DNA of 64,000 nucleotides from Paenibacillus oceani (lineage in GTDB: Bacteria; Bacillota; Bacilli; Paenibacillales; NBRC-103111), in the NCBI RefSeq assembly GCF_014705615.1, contig NZ_JACXJA010000001.1:248001-312000 (forward strand), read 5' to 3'. The notes beneath the pieces were generated by a model, which was not told the origin of the DNA, made no database searches, and saw only the letters and a list, made by a program, of their open reading frames with translations. The position numbers were made by a program, and so were the translations under genes. The first letter of the stretch is position 1; each line of letters opens with the position of its first letter. This document shows, piece after piece, positions 34,164 through 42,162 of this stretch.

Positions 34164-34505
34164 GGCTCATATCCCCCATTCTTCTAGTTATGCAGGCAAT
34201 CGTTAAGCCTACCGCGGATATACCCGCAGACTCCCTACCAATATACTTGATATTCGGCAGCGATTCTACTAAAAGCAGCTTTTCCGGAAAATATGGCCGC
34301 TCCTCCCAAAGATGACAAGGAGTAGTCAGCTCCGGTGCTTTATACTAACAACCTTGAACGATAAACTTAACGTAAAGAGCTGTTCCGTCATCGTTCATTT
34401 CGATCGGCTATGGTCTGCCAGGCCAAATGGAAACCGGCGAATCGGCACCGACCCGGACAACTTTGACTTTGAACGACAGTAAGTGTCACCTGGACGTTCC
34501 CGGGC
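34164..34505. other. 342-bp intergenic region, nothing recognised
   Basis: Lies between two minus-strand genes. No gene, strong hairpin, promoter-quality hexamer pair or repeat was recognised. It must contain the promoter of the PhnA-like gene. Confidence 0.4.
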
Positions 34506-35942
34506 TTACTCGTGCTGCTTGATCCATGCGTCACCCAGCCAGGTCCGGATCAGCAGCCAGTCGTTCCAGCGCTCCAGCGCATCCACCTCCTGCGGATCGA
34601 GCTGCGCCAGTATGGCCGACTCGTCCGATTGGGGGGACGGATACAACGGAGTTTGATCCGTCAGCTTAATACGTTCTTTGTACGTCTCGCTATGTCCTTG
34701 GAGATAAGAGCCCGCATCCAGCTGAATCCATTTCGGCCCGAGCCATGTGGGTACCCGATACCAGTTCCCCAGCCGTGCCTCTGCTGTCACTTTGGCTGGG
34801 CCCAGCTTCGCGCCGACCGGGTATCCTTCCTTCGGCCGACTGTACAGCTGTACTTCCTTGAGCAGTTGGAGCTTCTCCTCGACGTTCTCCACCGGGTATC
34901 GTTCGCGCCACAGCTTGTACCCTTCCGACGCCAGATACAGCCCTACGTTCTTATTGTCTTCCCATATGTCCGCGAACGTCCACAGAGGCAGCTCCGTCTC
35001 CGCATGATACGCACCGATCTCCGCCGTAAAGCCGGGACGCCCGAATCGCATAATAAACCAATCGGTGAATCCTCCGCCGGAAGGATTTTTCTCGGGCTTC
35101 ATCAAGCCGTATCCGGTCATCGCGCTGATCGTATCGGCCATGTTCGTGTCTCGTGCCAGATGTTCGGACAACGTATTGAAATGCCAGTACAACACTTCGC
35201 CGGACGAATGATACGACAGGGCGATTTCCGGGTCGGTCTCGCTGACGAATCGAATCATGGCCGCCGCCTCCGCCGTCTCGGCCGGGGCCGTCCCTTTATA
35301 GTTTTTGTAGCCGGGGTAGGCCGGAGAATTCCGAATGCCGTCCCACATCGCCGGATACTGCCTGTTCACATCGATTCCTTGGGCGTTAGCCTTCCAGCGT
35401 GCGAAGTTAACGCTATGGCCGTTCATGACCGCCAGACTGGCATGCCAGTAGTCGGGAAAAGCGTTCAGTCCTTCCTGCTGCAGCGCCACACCGTCCGGGT
35501 TCACCATCGGCACCAACCAGATCGAGCAGCGGTCGAGTATATCCCGTACGTCATAGCCGTCGTAGCTCACATGGTTCTCGTACGCATAAGCGTAACGGTC
35601 GATCAGATACAAGATGAGATTGGTCCCCATCCATTCCCTGGCATGCTGGGCTCCGTCGATCAGGACCTGTGCCTCTCCTTTGCCTAACCGGACCGCCCGG
35701 ATCTCACGTCCGAACAAAGTATGGCCGATCGTTCTCACTTCGATCAGATCCGGATAAGCTTCGGCCAGCCTATCGATATGTTGGATCGTCAAGGCATACG
35801 TGATCTTCTCATAAGGATTCACTATATTCTTGCTAGTCTTGTCCGATTCCGGGACGGCTGCGTGCACCGTTCCCAGCATCATAGCCGCGCCTAGAAGGAC
35901 TGCCAGCATCGCAGTCAACCTTCCGCTTCTTCTCGTTCTCAC
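34506..35942 (-). CDS. Secreted M14 zinc carboxypeptidase with C-terminal SH3-like region
   Basis: 478-residue exported metallopeptidase. A signal peptide (about 1-29, ending near VHA) precedes an M14 catalytic domain whose zinc ligands are H100 and E103 (AQHAREW) and H245 (SYHSSG); the general base glutamate is E308 (FTAEIGAY). R131-R133-type substrate arginine lies near DVRDILDR and VNRQYPA. After about residue 350 comes a repeat-like SH3 wall-binding region (VQLYSRPKEGYP, LGNWYRVPTWLGPKWI, TPLYPSPQ). This resembles enzymes that cleave gamma-D-glutamyl-diamino acid peptides in peptidoglycan. Monocistronic and divergent from the stalk-domain gene. Confidence 0.88.
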   Translation of the reverse strand: MRTRRSGRLTAMLAVLLGAAMMLGTVHAAVPESDKTSKNIVNPYEKITYALTIQHIDRLAEAYPDLIEVRTIGHTLFGREIRAVRLGKGEAQVLIDGAQHAREWMGTNLILYLIDRYAYAYENHVSYDGYDVRDILDRCSIWLVPMVNPDGVALQQEGLNAFPDYWHASLAVMNGHSVNFARWKANAQGIDVNRQYPAMWDGIRNSPAYPGYKNYKGTAPAETAEAAAMIRFVSETDPEIALSYHSSGEVLYWHFNTLSEHLARDTNMADTISAMTGYGLMKPEKNPSGGGFTDWFIMRFGRPGFTAEIGAYHAETELPLWTFADIWEDNKNVGLYLASEGYKLWRERYPVENVEEKLQLLKEVQLYSRPKEGYPVGAKLGPAKVTAEARLGNWYRVPTWLGPKWIQLDAGSYLQGHSETYKERIKLTDQTPLYPSPQSDESAILAQLDPQEVDALERWNDWLLIRTWLGDAWIKQHE

Positions 35943-36067
35943 CCGGCTGCTCTCTCCTATTTCATCGAATGTAGTTCTAGTATGATGAGAAAAATTACCT
36001 AATGGGTTTATTTATTTTAATAGATTATCGACAAAATTACTATATACCTGTCATAAACTTAGGTATA

Positions 36068-36096
36068 TTGTCATATTTTGATAGATCATGTAGAAT
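36068..36096 (+). promoter_or_regulatory. Sigma-A promoter of the stalk-domain gene
   Basis: TTGTCA (36068-36073), 17-bp spacer, TAGAAT (36091-36096), about 45 bp before the ATG at 36142. Confidence 0.7.
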
Positions 36097-36141
36097 GGTT
36101 CGATAGCACCATATACCGATACATAGAGGAGAGATTACAGG

Positions 36142-37032
36142 ATGGCAGGAACGTGGAAACGAATAACCGTAATGGCATCACTAGTTTTGATCGTATCGCT
36201 TATCGCGTCGCTGACGGCGTTTGCAGCAGCCGATAAACGGTTCGATGCAAAAAACGGCAACTATGTCACGATATCCAGCTATGTAGAGACACAGAAAATA
36301 AAAGACGTCGGTTACGGCGAGACGATGTATGTCGTATCCGCACCTGTGACGATCACCTTTCACGGCGAGCTGTCCGACGAAGCGTCCATCGCCAAGTGGG
36401 TTGATGACGAAAGCCTGGAATACGTAGAGATCAAAGACAACAAAGCCGTGCTGACGGAAGCTGTCGATTACGGCGTGTTCCCTGTATTCAAGGGAGAAGC
36501 CCGGGGAGACAATGACGCTATTATTTTGAAAGTGGTAGCCGGCACGGAGGAAGCGAGCAAGCCTGAGCCGGCGCCGGCACCGGAAACCGCTGCGCAGTCG
36601 GCAACCGCGAACCCGACAGCCTCCAAAGTGCTGGTGAACGGCAAGGAAGTATCTTTCGAAGCTTACAACATCAACGACAACAACTACTTCAAGCTGCGGG
36701 ACTTGGCAATGGCCGTTAACGGTACCGAGAAAAACTTCGAAGTGAGCTGGGATGCCGTCCAGAACGCGATCGCGCTCACCACCCAGAAAGGCTACACGCC
36801 GGACGGAAGCGAGTTAGCTGCTTCCGGCGAGAAAGCAAGCAAGCAAGTAACGCAAACGACCGCAAAGGTGACGCTCGACGGCAAAGGCGTCCAAATTACC
36901 GCGTACCACATCGACGGCAACAATTACTTCAAGCTGAGAGACGTCGCCAAATTGATGAATATCGGCATCACTTGGGACGCCGCAGCCGGGTCGATCGGCA
37001 TCGATACGAAAGCGGCTTACGCGGATGAGTAA
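36142..37032 (+). CDS. Secreted protein with two copper-amine-oxidase-N (stalk) repeats
   Basis: 296-residue exported protein. The signal peptide covers 1-29. Residues 30-135 form a domain I do not recognise (GNYVTISSYVETQKI, VVSAPVTITFHGEL). A proline/alanine linker (KPEPAPAPETAAQ) follows, then two copies of the stalk or copper amine oxidase N-terminal repeat: KVLVNGKEVSFEAYNINDN-NYFKLRDLAM and KVTLDGKGVQITAYHIDGN-NYFKLRDVAK. This repeat is widespread in Paenibacillus surface and secreted proteins. No catalytic motif is visible; a wall-associated adhesive or scaffold role is plausible. It ends in a strong terminator. Confidence 0.85.
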   Translation: MAGTWKRITVMASLVLIVSLIASLTAFAAADKRFDAKNGNYVTISSYVETQKIKDVGYGETMYVVSAPVTITFHGELSDEASIAKWVDDESLEYVEIKDNKAVLTEAVDYGVFPVFKGEARGDNDAIILKVVAGTEEASKPEPAPAPETAAQSATANPTASKVLVNGKEVSFEAYNINDNNYFKLRDLAMAVNGTEKNFEVSWDAVQNAIALTTQKGYTPDGSELAASGEKASKQVTQTTAKVTLDGKGVQITAYHIDGNNYFKLRDVAKLMNIGITWDAAAGSIGIDTKAAYADE

Positions 37033-37097
37033 TCGTGACGGTTAGGCGGCTTACCGCCCGCTAATCGCCCGGCGCGGCAGCTTCACCCGGACATCCG

Positions 37098-37142
37098 ACA
37101 AGCTCCGTCCAGCGGTCTGCTGAGCGGAGCTTGTGCTTTTTG
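37098..37142 (+). terminator. Intrinsic terminator of the stalk-domain gene
   Basis: Stem ACAAGCTCCG (37098-37107) with CGGAGCTTGT (37125-37134), then GCTTTTT. Confidence 0.88.
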
Positions 37143-37157
37143 CCGGCGCCTATCGGG

Positions 37158-38726
37158 TCATACCTGAAAGGCCGATACCGAACGATTCAGTTCTTCAGCC
37201 AGACCGGCCAACGACTGAGCTGACCCGGCCGTCTCCTGGGATGCTGCGGCCGACTGCTCGCAGGAGGCGGCGATCATCTCCACCGATTCCCGGATCGTGG
37301 CCGACTGGGCCGTCTGCTCCTCGGTAGCGGCCGCAATCTCCATGATCCGGGAAGACGTCTGCTTGACCATACCGACGATGCCGTCGAACGCCTCCCCGGT
37401 TTTGTCCGTGTCCTCCACCGCTTTACTCGTCGCTCTCACGCTGTCCTTCATATTGCTCTGCATCCCTTTAATAATCGCCGATATTTCCTTGGTAGCGTTG
37501 CCGCTGCGTTCCGCCAGCTTGCGCACCTCATCGGCTACGACGGCGAACCCTCGTCCCTGATCCCCCGCCCTGGCTGCTTCAATCGCTGCATTCAGAGCAA
37601 GCAGGTTCGTCTGCTCGGCGATCTCATCGATGACGGCGACGATCTCCCCTACCTTCTCGGAATCTTTCTCCAGCACCTCGATTTGCTCGTTCAACCGGGT
37701 AATGCCCCTAATGGTGTTGCCGATAATCGTTCCGCCCTCTTGGGCCATGGTGGACATTTTCTCGGAAAAATCTGCGGCATCCACCGCGTTTTTGGATATC
37801 GATTCCATGCTGAGATTCAGTTCCCGGAACAGCTCGTTAATTTGCTGGGCGAACTGCGCCTGGCTCTGCGTGCCGCTCGCCACCTCTTCCGTAGTCGCGG
37901 ATATTTGCACGGCGGCCGCGCCGACATGCTGGGCGGACGAGATAATATTGCGGACAAATTCCTGATAGCTGTCCAGCATCTTGTTGAACGAGCGCGACAG
38001 CTCCCCGATCTCATCCTTGCTCGCATCCGGCAGTCTGGAGGTGAGATCTCCTTCATTGTTAGCCAGCTCCTGCAATTTACTGACGATCGTCTGCAGCGGC
38101 TTAAGCTTCACAAACAGTAGTCCGATCGAGGTCATCATCGCGGCGACGGCCAATACGATGGCTGCTATCGTTATGTACAGAAACGTATGGAATCCGTCCT
38201 CGGCAGCCTGGAGCTCCTGCTCGGCACGGGTGTTCATCAAAGTCTGGAACCTGGAGATCGGTTCGGCGATGATCTGCTTATTCCGCTCGTACGCGTCGTC
38301 GAACATGAGCTGCCGGGCCTGGTCGAAGTTTCCGGCTTCCACAGCCCGGAAGGCGGCCTCCTCGGTCTGAACCAGCGCGTCCGACTTCATCTTCGCCTGC
38401 GTAAGAAGATCCAGCTCCTGCGGAGGCGCATTCATTGCTTTCAAGCGTTCGACGACGCGGTCTCTCGACTTCGTCTCGTTCACTTCGCGCCAGTAGTTGT
38501 TGTAGAATGTTTTATTGCCGAACTGTACATACTTTCGCGCCTCGTCCGTCAAATAATTGGAGGCCCGCTCCAGGTCGAAGCCGAGCTGTTTGAATTCCGC
38601 CTGGCGGGAGACGGCCTTCTGAACGTCAAGGTAATGGCTGCGGAGCATAAGAACCGAGAAGATCAAGACGATTGCCAGCCCGGCAAAAACAACACCGAGC
38701 ACCTTCAGAAGAACAGAAATTCTCAT
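37158..38726 (-). CDS. Methyl-accepting chemotaxis protein, classical HAMP type
   Basis: 522-residue chemoreceptor. A transmembrane helix (about 8-28), an extracellular helical bundle of about 160 residues (four-helix-bundle type), a second helix (about 183-207) and a HAMP segment (about 208-262) lead into the signalling domain with [37 protein letters not shown] near 370-405. The ATG follows GGGAGG. Its mRNA has an unusual leader with a closed multi-stem region and a terminator (38807-38940), suggesting control by a small molecule. The ligand of the receptor is unknown. Confidence 0.9.
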   Translation of the reverse strand: MRISVLLKVLGVVFAGLAIVLIFSVLMLRSHYLDVQKAVSRQAEFKQLGFDLERASNYLTDEARKYVQFGNKTFYNNYWREVNETKSRDRVVERLKAMNAPPQELDLLTQAKMKSDALVQTEEAAFRAVEAGNFDQARQLMFDDAYERNKQIIAEPISRFQTLMNTRAEQELQAAEDGFHTFLYITIAAIVLAVAAMMTSIGLLFVKLKPLQTIVSKLQELANNEGDLTSRLPDASKDEIGELSRSFNKMLDSYQEFVRNIISSAQHVGAAAVQISATTEEVASGTQSQAQFAQQINELFRELNLSMESISKNAVDAADFSEKMSTMAQEGGTIIGNTIRGITRLNEQIEVLEKDSEKVGEIVAVIDEIAEQTNLLALNAAIEAARAGDQGRGFAVVADEVRKLAERSGNATKEISAIIKGMQSNMKDSVRATSKAVEDTDKTGEAFDGIVGMVKQTSSRIMEIAAATEEQTAQSATIRESVEMIAASCEQSAAASQETAGSAQSLAGLAEELNRSVSAFQV

Positions 38727-38806
38727 AGAATGTACCTCCCGTTAGTTGTATTGCACTTGATGATCAAACAAGCTCCCTTAAGCGAGACCGCATCCCCTCC
38801 CGGTAC

Positions 38807-38835
38807 AAAAAGAACCCTTCTCCATAGAAGGGTTC
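38807..38835 (-). terminator. Leader terminator ahead of the chemoreceptor gene
   Basis: Minus-strand stem GAACCCTTCT / AGAAGGGTTC with a four-base loop, followed by TTTTT (38811-38807). It lies 80 bp before the ATG with no gene upstream on that strand, so it acts as an attenuator of the chemoreceptor transcript. Confidence 0.8.
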
Positions 38836-38850
38836 TCCGGCATACAACAT

Positions 38851-38940
38851 TCTACTGGGAACCCGGCTGTTTTTGCAGCATTGCGTTGCACCGATGGATG
38901 TACGTTCCTGCCAGCTTGGCAAGCTTCCATTCTCAGTAGA
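38851..38940 (-). ncRNA. Candidate riboswitch aptamer upstream of a chemoreceptor
   Basis: On the minus strand the region is closed by TCTACTG (38934-38940) and CAGTAGA (38851-38857). Inside are hairpin TGCCA-AGC-TGGCA, a GGAAC/GTTCC pairing, and CTG-CAAAAA-CAG. GGGTTC at the aptamer end can alternatively pair with GAACCC of the following terminator, giving two exclusive states. The fragments CAACGCAATGC and AGCCGGGTT loosely recall the c-di-GMP-I (GEMM) consensus, a class that often controls chemoreceptors, but the match is incomplete. Confidence 0.45.
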
Positions 38941-39098
38941 ATAAGGTCAGTATAAGTTGAAATATGTCGTTTCATGTCTAATTATAGATCGATATACCTA
39001 GAGTGTAAATAAGTACATCAAAGATTTATAAAGACCCCGCCGATTGACGCAGCGTGCAAGCTTCAATCACAATCCTGCAGCTCCTTCATTTCGCTCTA

Positions 39099-39148
39099 TT
39101 GACTTCATCATCCCATCTGTGTATTCTGTGTATGTAATAGATACACAG
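39099..39148 (+). promoter_or_regulatory. Sigma-A promoter with dyad operator for the YtrA-like operon
   Basis: TTGACT (39099-39104), 17-bp spacer, TATTCT (39122-39127). The dyad CTGTGTAT N7 ATACACAG (39126-39148) covers the -10 end and start site, a typical place for GntR autorepression. Confidence 0.75.
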
Positions 39149-39168
39149 TTGAGAGCGGGTGAACCGTT

Positions 39169-39555
39169 ACGAAAATTATTATTTCCAACGTATCCGATCC
39201 TCCCATTTATCAGCAGATCAAGGGGCAAATTAAGGATGCCATCCTTCGCGGGGAATTAAGCGAAGGCGAGCTGCTGCCGTCGATTCGGGCGCTGGCGAAC
39301 GATCTGCATGTAAGCGTCTTGACAACCCGAAGGGTGTACGATGAGCTGGAGGCCGAAGGCTTCGTAACGACGCGGGCCGGCAAGGGCTCTTACGTCTCCC
39401 AGGGCAACCTGGAGCTGCTGCGCGAATCCAAGCGGCATATGGTGGAAGTGAAGCTGACGGAAGCGTGGCAGCTGGCGCGTTCTTTGGGAATCCGCAGAAG
39501 CGAAATGTACCGGATGATGGATTTATTATTTGAGGAGGAAGAGGGCGAGGCGTGA
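39169..39555 (+). CDS. GntR family regulator, YtrA subfamily, apparent ACG start
   Basis: 128-residue GntR regulator of the short YtrA type. The winged helix covers about 8-75: DPPIYQQIKGQIKDAILRGEL, then LPSIRALANDLHVSVLTTRRVYDELEAEGF and the wing TTRAGKGSYVS. The frame is open from a TGA at 39160-39162 and has no ATG, GTG or TTG before the conserved region. Relatives start MKIIISN, and here that position is ACG AAA ATT at 39169, six bases after GCGGGTGA. A TTG at 39319 would cut the HTH. So either ACG initiation or a point mutation of ATG applies. It heads an ABC transporter operon, as in Bacillus ytr. Confidence 0.75.
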   Translation, partial: TKIIISNVSDPPIYQQIKGQIKDAILRGELSEGELLPSIRALANDLHVSVLTTRRVYDELEAEGFVTTRAGKGSYVSQGNLELLRESKRHMVEVKLTEAWQLARSLGIRRSEMYRMMDLLFEEEEGEA

Positions 39556-39556
39556 G

Positions 39557-40408
39557 ATGAACCCTGTCATGGAAGTAGAAGGGCTGAACAAAAACTTAGG
39601 CGGATTCGAACTGCGGGATGTCAGCTTCTCGCTGCCGGAGGGCTGCATTACCGGGTTTATCGGCGTGAACGGGGCCGGGAAAACGACGACCATCAAATCG
39701 ATTCTGGGGCTGATCCCGAACGATTCCGGCGAAGTCCGGATGTTCGGCAAAACGATGGAGAAGCACGCGCGGGAGCTGAAAAACCGGATCGGAATCGTAT
39801 TTGATGAAGGGTACTTTTATGAGGATCTGACGATGGCGGAGATGAAAAGCGTCCTCGCTCCCGCTTACTCCACCTGGGATAACGCCGCCTTTAGCCGGCA
39901 CATGGAACGCTTCGGGCTGCACCCTGCCCATAAAATATCGACGCTGTCCAAAGGGAATCGCATGAAGTTCGCGATCGCCCTCGCGCTGTCGCACCACGCC
40001 GATCTGCTCATCATGGACGAGCCGACGAGCGGTCTTGATCCTCTGGTCCGCAGCGAGATTATGGAGATTATGCTGGAATACATGAAGGAAGACGGCAAAA
40101 GCGTGTTTTTCTCGACCCACATCACGTCCGACCTCGACAAAATCGCGGATATGCTGATCCTGATCGATAAGGGCCGCCTTATTTTCAACGAGGACAAAGA
40201 CCTGCTGCTGGATACGCACGGCTTCGTGAAAGGGGACCGGGCGGACCTGAGCGAGCATACCCGGAAGCTGTTTCTGACGCTGCGCGAGACCCGTTACGGA
40301 TTTGAAGGGCTCACCGCTCATAAGCAAGCGGTTAAGGAGCAAATGAACAAGGCGCTTATCGAGAAGCCTACAATTGAAGATATTATGCTCGGCTATGTCA
40401 GGAGGTAA
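39557..40408 (+). CDS. ABC transporter ATP-binding protein (YtrB-like)
   Basis: 283-residue ABC ATPase. Walker A is GVNGAGKT (36-43), the signature is LSKGN (130-134, altered from LSGGQ), and Walker B is LIMDEP (151-156), followed by TSGLDP and the switch histidine in FFSTHITSD. The C-terminal 60 residues form the extension seen in YtrB-type exporters. The ATG overlaps the end of the regulator gene by context (TGAG-ATG), and the permease follows after 6 bp. Such three-gene units respond to cell-wall antibiotics in Bacillus; the same is inferred here. Confidence 0.92.
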   Translation: MNPVMEVEGLNKNLGGFELRDVSFSLPEGCITGFIGVNGAGKTTTIKSILGLIPNDSGEVRMFGKTMEKHARELKNRIGIVFDEGYFYEDLTMAEMKSVLAPAYSTWDNAAFSRHMERFGLHPAHKISTLSKGNRMKFAIALALSHHADLLIMDEPTSGLDPLVRSEIMEIMLEYMKEDGKSVFFSTHITSDLDKIADMLILIDKGRLIFNEDKDLLLDTHGFVKGDRADLSEHTRKLFLTLRETRYGFEGLTAHKQAVKEQMNKALIEKPTIEDIMLGYVRR

Positions 40409-40414
40409 CAGGCC

Positions 40415-41065
40415 ATGCTGCTCCATCTCGTGAAGAAAGACTCTCTGCTGGTCAAAAAGTATTTGATTCTGATGTTTATCGCCGCGATCGCGCTTCCCGT
40501 GTTTATCCAAATAAAAACCGCCTCTCTTGGCGGCGGCGGGTTTCTGGCTTTTTTTATAAGCACGCTGTTCATTCAGTTCATCATCTTTAATTCCGTATCG
40601 CTGCTCGAGTACAAATTCAAAGGCTCGGCTATGTTATGCGCGACTCCCTACGGCAGAAATGCGCTCGTTCAATCGAAGTATCTGTTTCTGTTGCTGCTGT
40701 TTGCCGGCTGCTGCGTTCTGTACACGTTGACGGCTTTGCTGATCCCGGGTCAGCTGGACCTGCTGAGCCTGTCCGACTTCGGCAATACCTTTTTAATCCT
40801 ATCGGTCGTTTTCTCGATTATGATCCCGGTGCAGTACCGTTTCGGATTCGAGAAATCCAAATATATATTCTTTTTCAGTATCTTTATTACGCCGTTCCTA
40901 GCCCCTGTCGTTATGCAATATGCGCAAGCCCGCAACTTCAGCTTCCCTGCGGCGTTCCCGGGCCCGCAGATCGTTCAGGACCTGGCGCCGATTGGGCTGG
41001 CACTGGCTGTCGGCGTTGCGTCGATGCTGGTTTCCATGCGTATTTTCGGCAAACAAAACTTGTAG
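40415..41065 (+). CDS. ABC-2 type transporter permease
   Basis: 216-residue membrane protein with six hydrophobic segments (about 17-32, 43-65, 88-110, 123-141, 149-168 and 188-207). The charged N-terminal LVKKDSLLVKKY and EYKFKGSAMLCATPYGRNALVQSKY loop are typical of ABC-2 permeases in GntR/ATPase operons. It pairs with the YtrB-like ATPase. No separate second permease follows, so a homodimer is likely. Confidence 0.88.
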   Translation: MLLHLVKKDSLLVKKYLILMFIAAIALPVFIQIKTASLGGGGFLAFFISTLFIQFIIFNSVSLLEYKFKGSAMLCATPYGRNALVQSKYLFLLLLFAGCCVLYTLTALLIPGQLDLLSLSDFGNTFLILSVVFSIMIPVQYRFGFEKSKYIFFFSIFITPFLAPVVMQYAQARNFSFPAAFPGPQIVQDLAPIGLALAVGVASMLVSMRIFGKQNL

Positions 41066-41094
41066 CTCTTCCCATGCAGAATATCGCGGGCCTG

Positions 41095-41229
41095 TCATTG
41101 AAGCTTAGCTGAAATCGACTTTAGAAAGCCAACGCCGGACATTTTCAGAACATTCAGCGTTTTGACAGTCAGTTGGCCGCCTTTGCCCTGAATCCATTGC
41201 TTGGCTGGTTGATCGAATTCCACATTCAT
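41095..41229 (-). CDS. Small protein resembling a truncated CC/Se-motif (HesB-like) protein
   Basis: 44 residues beginning MNVEFDQPAKQWIQGKGGQLTVKTLNV, which resembles the N-terminus of the HesB-like CC/Se-motif family. That family normally continues with a cysteine pair and about 50 more residues; here it stops after 44 residues without any cysteine. ATG at 41229 follows AAAGGGG. It ends 29 bp from the convergent permease gene. A 3'-truncated gene is likely; a genuine short protein cannot be excluded. Confidence 0.45.
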   Translation of the reverse strand: MNVEFDQPAKQWIQGKGGQLTVKTLNVLKMSGVGFLKSISAKLQ

Positions 41230-41344
41230 CGAAATCGCCCCTTTTTCGCACGAGTCGTTACTTATCAGTATAGGGCGGGGGGACCCCCTACTCAACGCGC
41301 GGCGCCTTTGTAAATGTTTCCATAGTGGCAGGCTGCCGGCGGGA

Positions 41345-41800
41345 TCACTGCCATTTCATCTCGCTCTTGCCTTTCCGGCTTAGAACCCCGAACCCTTCGG
41401 AGTACGCTTTGTCCAGAAACATCGGCAGCCGTTCCTTAAATCCTTCCGCAAGCGGGAGTGAAGGCAGCTCGTCTCGATGCACCCAGCTCAGCTTGCCTTC
41501 CCCCGTCTCTTCCAGCAGCTCCCCTGAGTAGGAACTCGTTCTATAGCTAAACACCATATATTTATCCTGTGTCTCTTCATGGAACCAGTACACAATCCCG
41601 CACAGTTCGAGACCTGATACCGTCAGCCCGGTCTCCTCTCTCACTTCTCGGATCGTTGAATCGATGATGCTTTCCCCTTCTTCGATATGTCCTCCCGGAA
41701 AAGCAAGCCCTTTCCACGACTTGATCCGGTCCTGCACCAAGACCCGGTCCGTCGCCGGATCATAGATCATGCACATATTGGTCAATTTGACATTTGGCAA
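41345..41800 (-). CDS. Nudix hydrolase (8-oxo-dGTP pyrophosphatase-like)
   Basis: 151-residue Nudix enzyme. The Nudix box at 37-59 is intact (G37, E43, R51 E52 x x E55 E56 x G58). The style (LTNMCMIYDPATDRVLVQDRIKSWKGLAFPGGH) matches MutT/YtkD-like enzymes that hydrolyse oxidised nucleoside triphosphates in the cytoplasm. The start is TTG at 41800 with GGAG about nine bases upstream; there is no ATG before the conserved first strand. Single gene. Confidence 0.85.
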   Translation of the reverse strand: MPNVKLTNMCMIYDPATDRVLVQDRIKSWKGLAFPGGHIEEGESIIDSTIREVREETGLTVSGLELCGIVYWFHEETQDKYMVFSYRTSSYSGELLEETGEGKLSWVHRDELPSLPLAEGFKERLPMFLDKAYSEGFGVLSRKGKSEMKWQ

Positions 41801-42065
41801 CCTTCAACACTCCAACCCAGACGTATAGTAATTTCTTCAACCGGTGACAATCCCGATTACAAATCCATCATACCCTGTACAGCCGCGCATGAATAGTCGT
41901 TACGTTGCCGTAATTCCGGGTTCTTCCGCCGGATAAATTGAGTTTAGCCATAGTGGGAACGTATTCTGTAAAACTTAAATGGTATAATACCAGCATCCTT
42001 CTATAGTTTTTTCTAATGCTTGTGTTACCCATCCCCCTATTAATAAAAACTTTAAGGTGATTCCA

Positions 42066-42113
42066 ATGCTCGCATTTACCCGATTGACCAAATGCAAACC
42101 CCCGATCCCGTAA
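42066..42113 (+). CDS. 15-residue leader peptide of the MFS exporter
   Basis: ATG at 42066, five bases after an excellent TAAGGTGA, encodes MLAFTRLTKCKPPIP and stops at TAA (42111-42113). The codons for C-K-P-P (42091-42103 region) form one arm of the stem that hides the exporter's ribosome site. The PPIP ending is the kind of sequence that slows ribosomes. This arrangement resembles leaders of drug-inducible erm, cat and efflux genes. Function is inferred from layout. Confidence 0.6.
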   Translation: MLAFTRLTKCKPPIP

Positions 42114-42160
42114 TCGCCTTGAAAGCGAATTGAGATTTTCAATGTTATAGGGGGATTTGC
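42094..42160 (+). promoter_or_regulatory. Shine-Dalgarno-sequestering stem (translational attenuator)
   Basis: GCAAACCCCC (42094-42103), inside the leader ORF, pairs with GGGGGATTTGC (42150-42160; one bulged A), which contains the AGGGGGA ribosome site of the exporter GTG at 42163. A ribosome stalled on the leader peptide would cover the first arm and free the site. Confidence 0.6.
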
Positions 42161-42162
42161 CA

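Larger units (their letters stand above)
41801..42162. other. 362-bp leader region of the MFS exporter gene
   Basis: Contains a TATAAT-like -10 near 41980-41985 (after AAATGG; no clear -35), the leader-peptide ORF at 42066-42113 and the Shine-Dalgarno-sequestering stem. No other gene. Confidence 0.5.
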
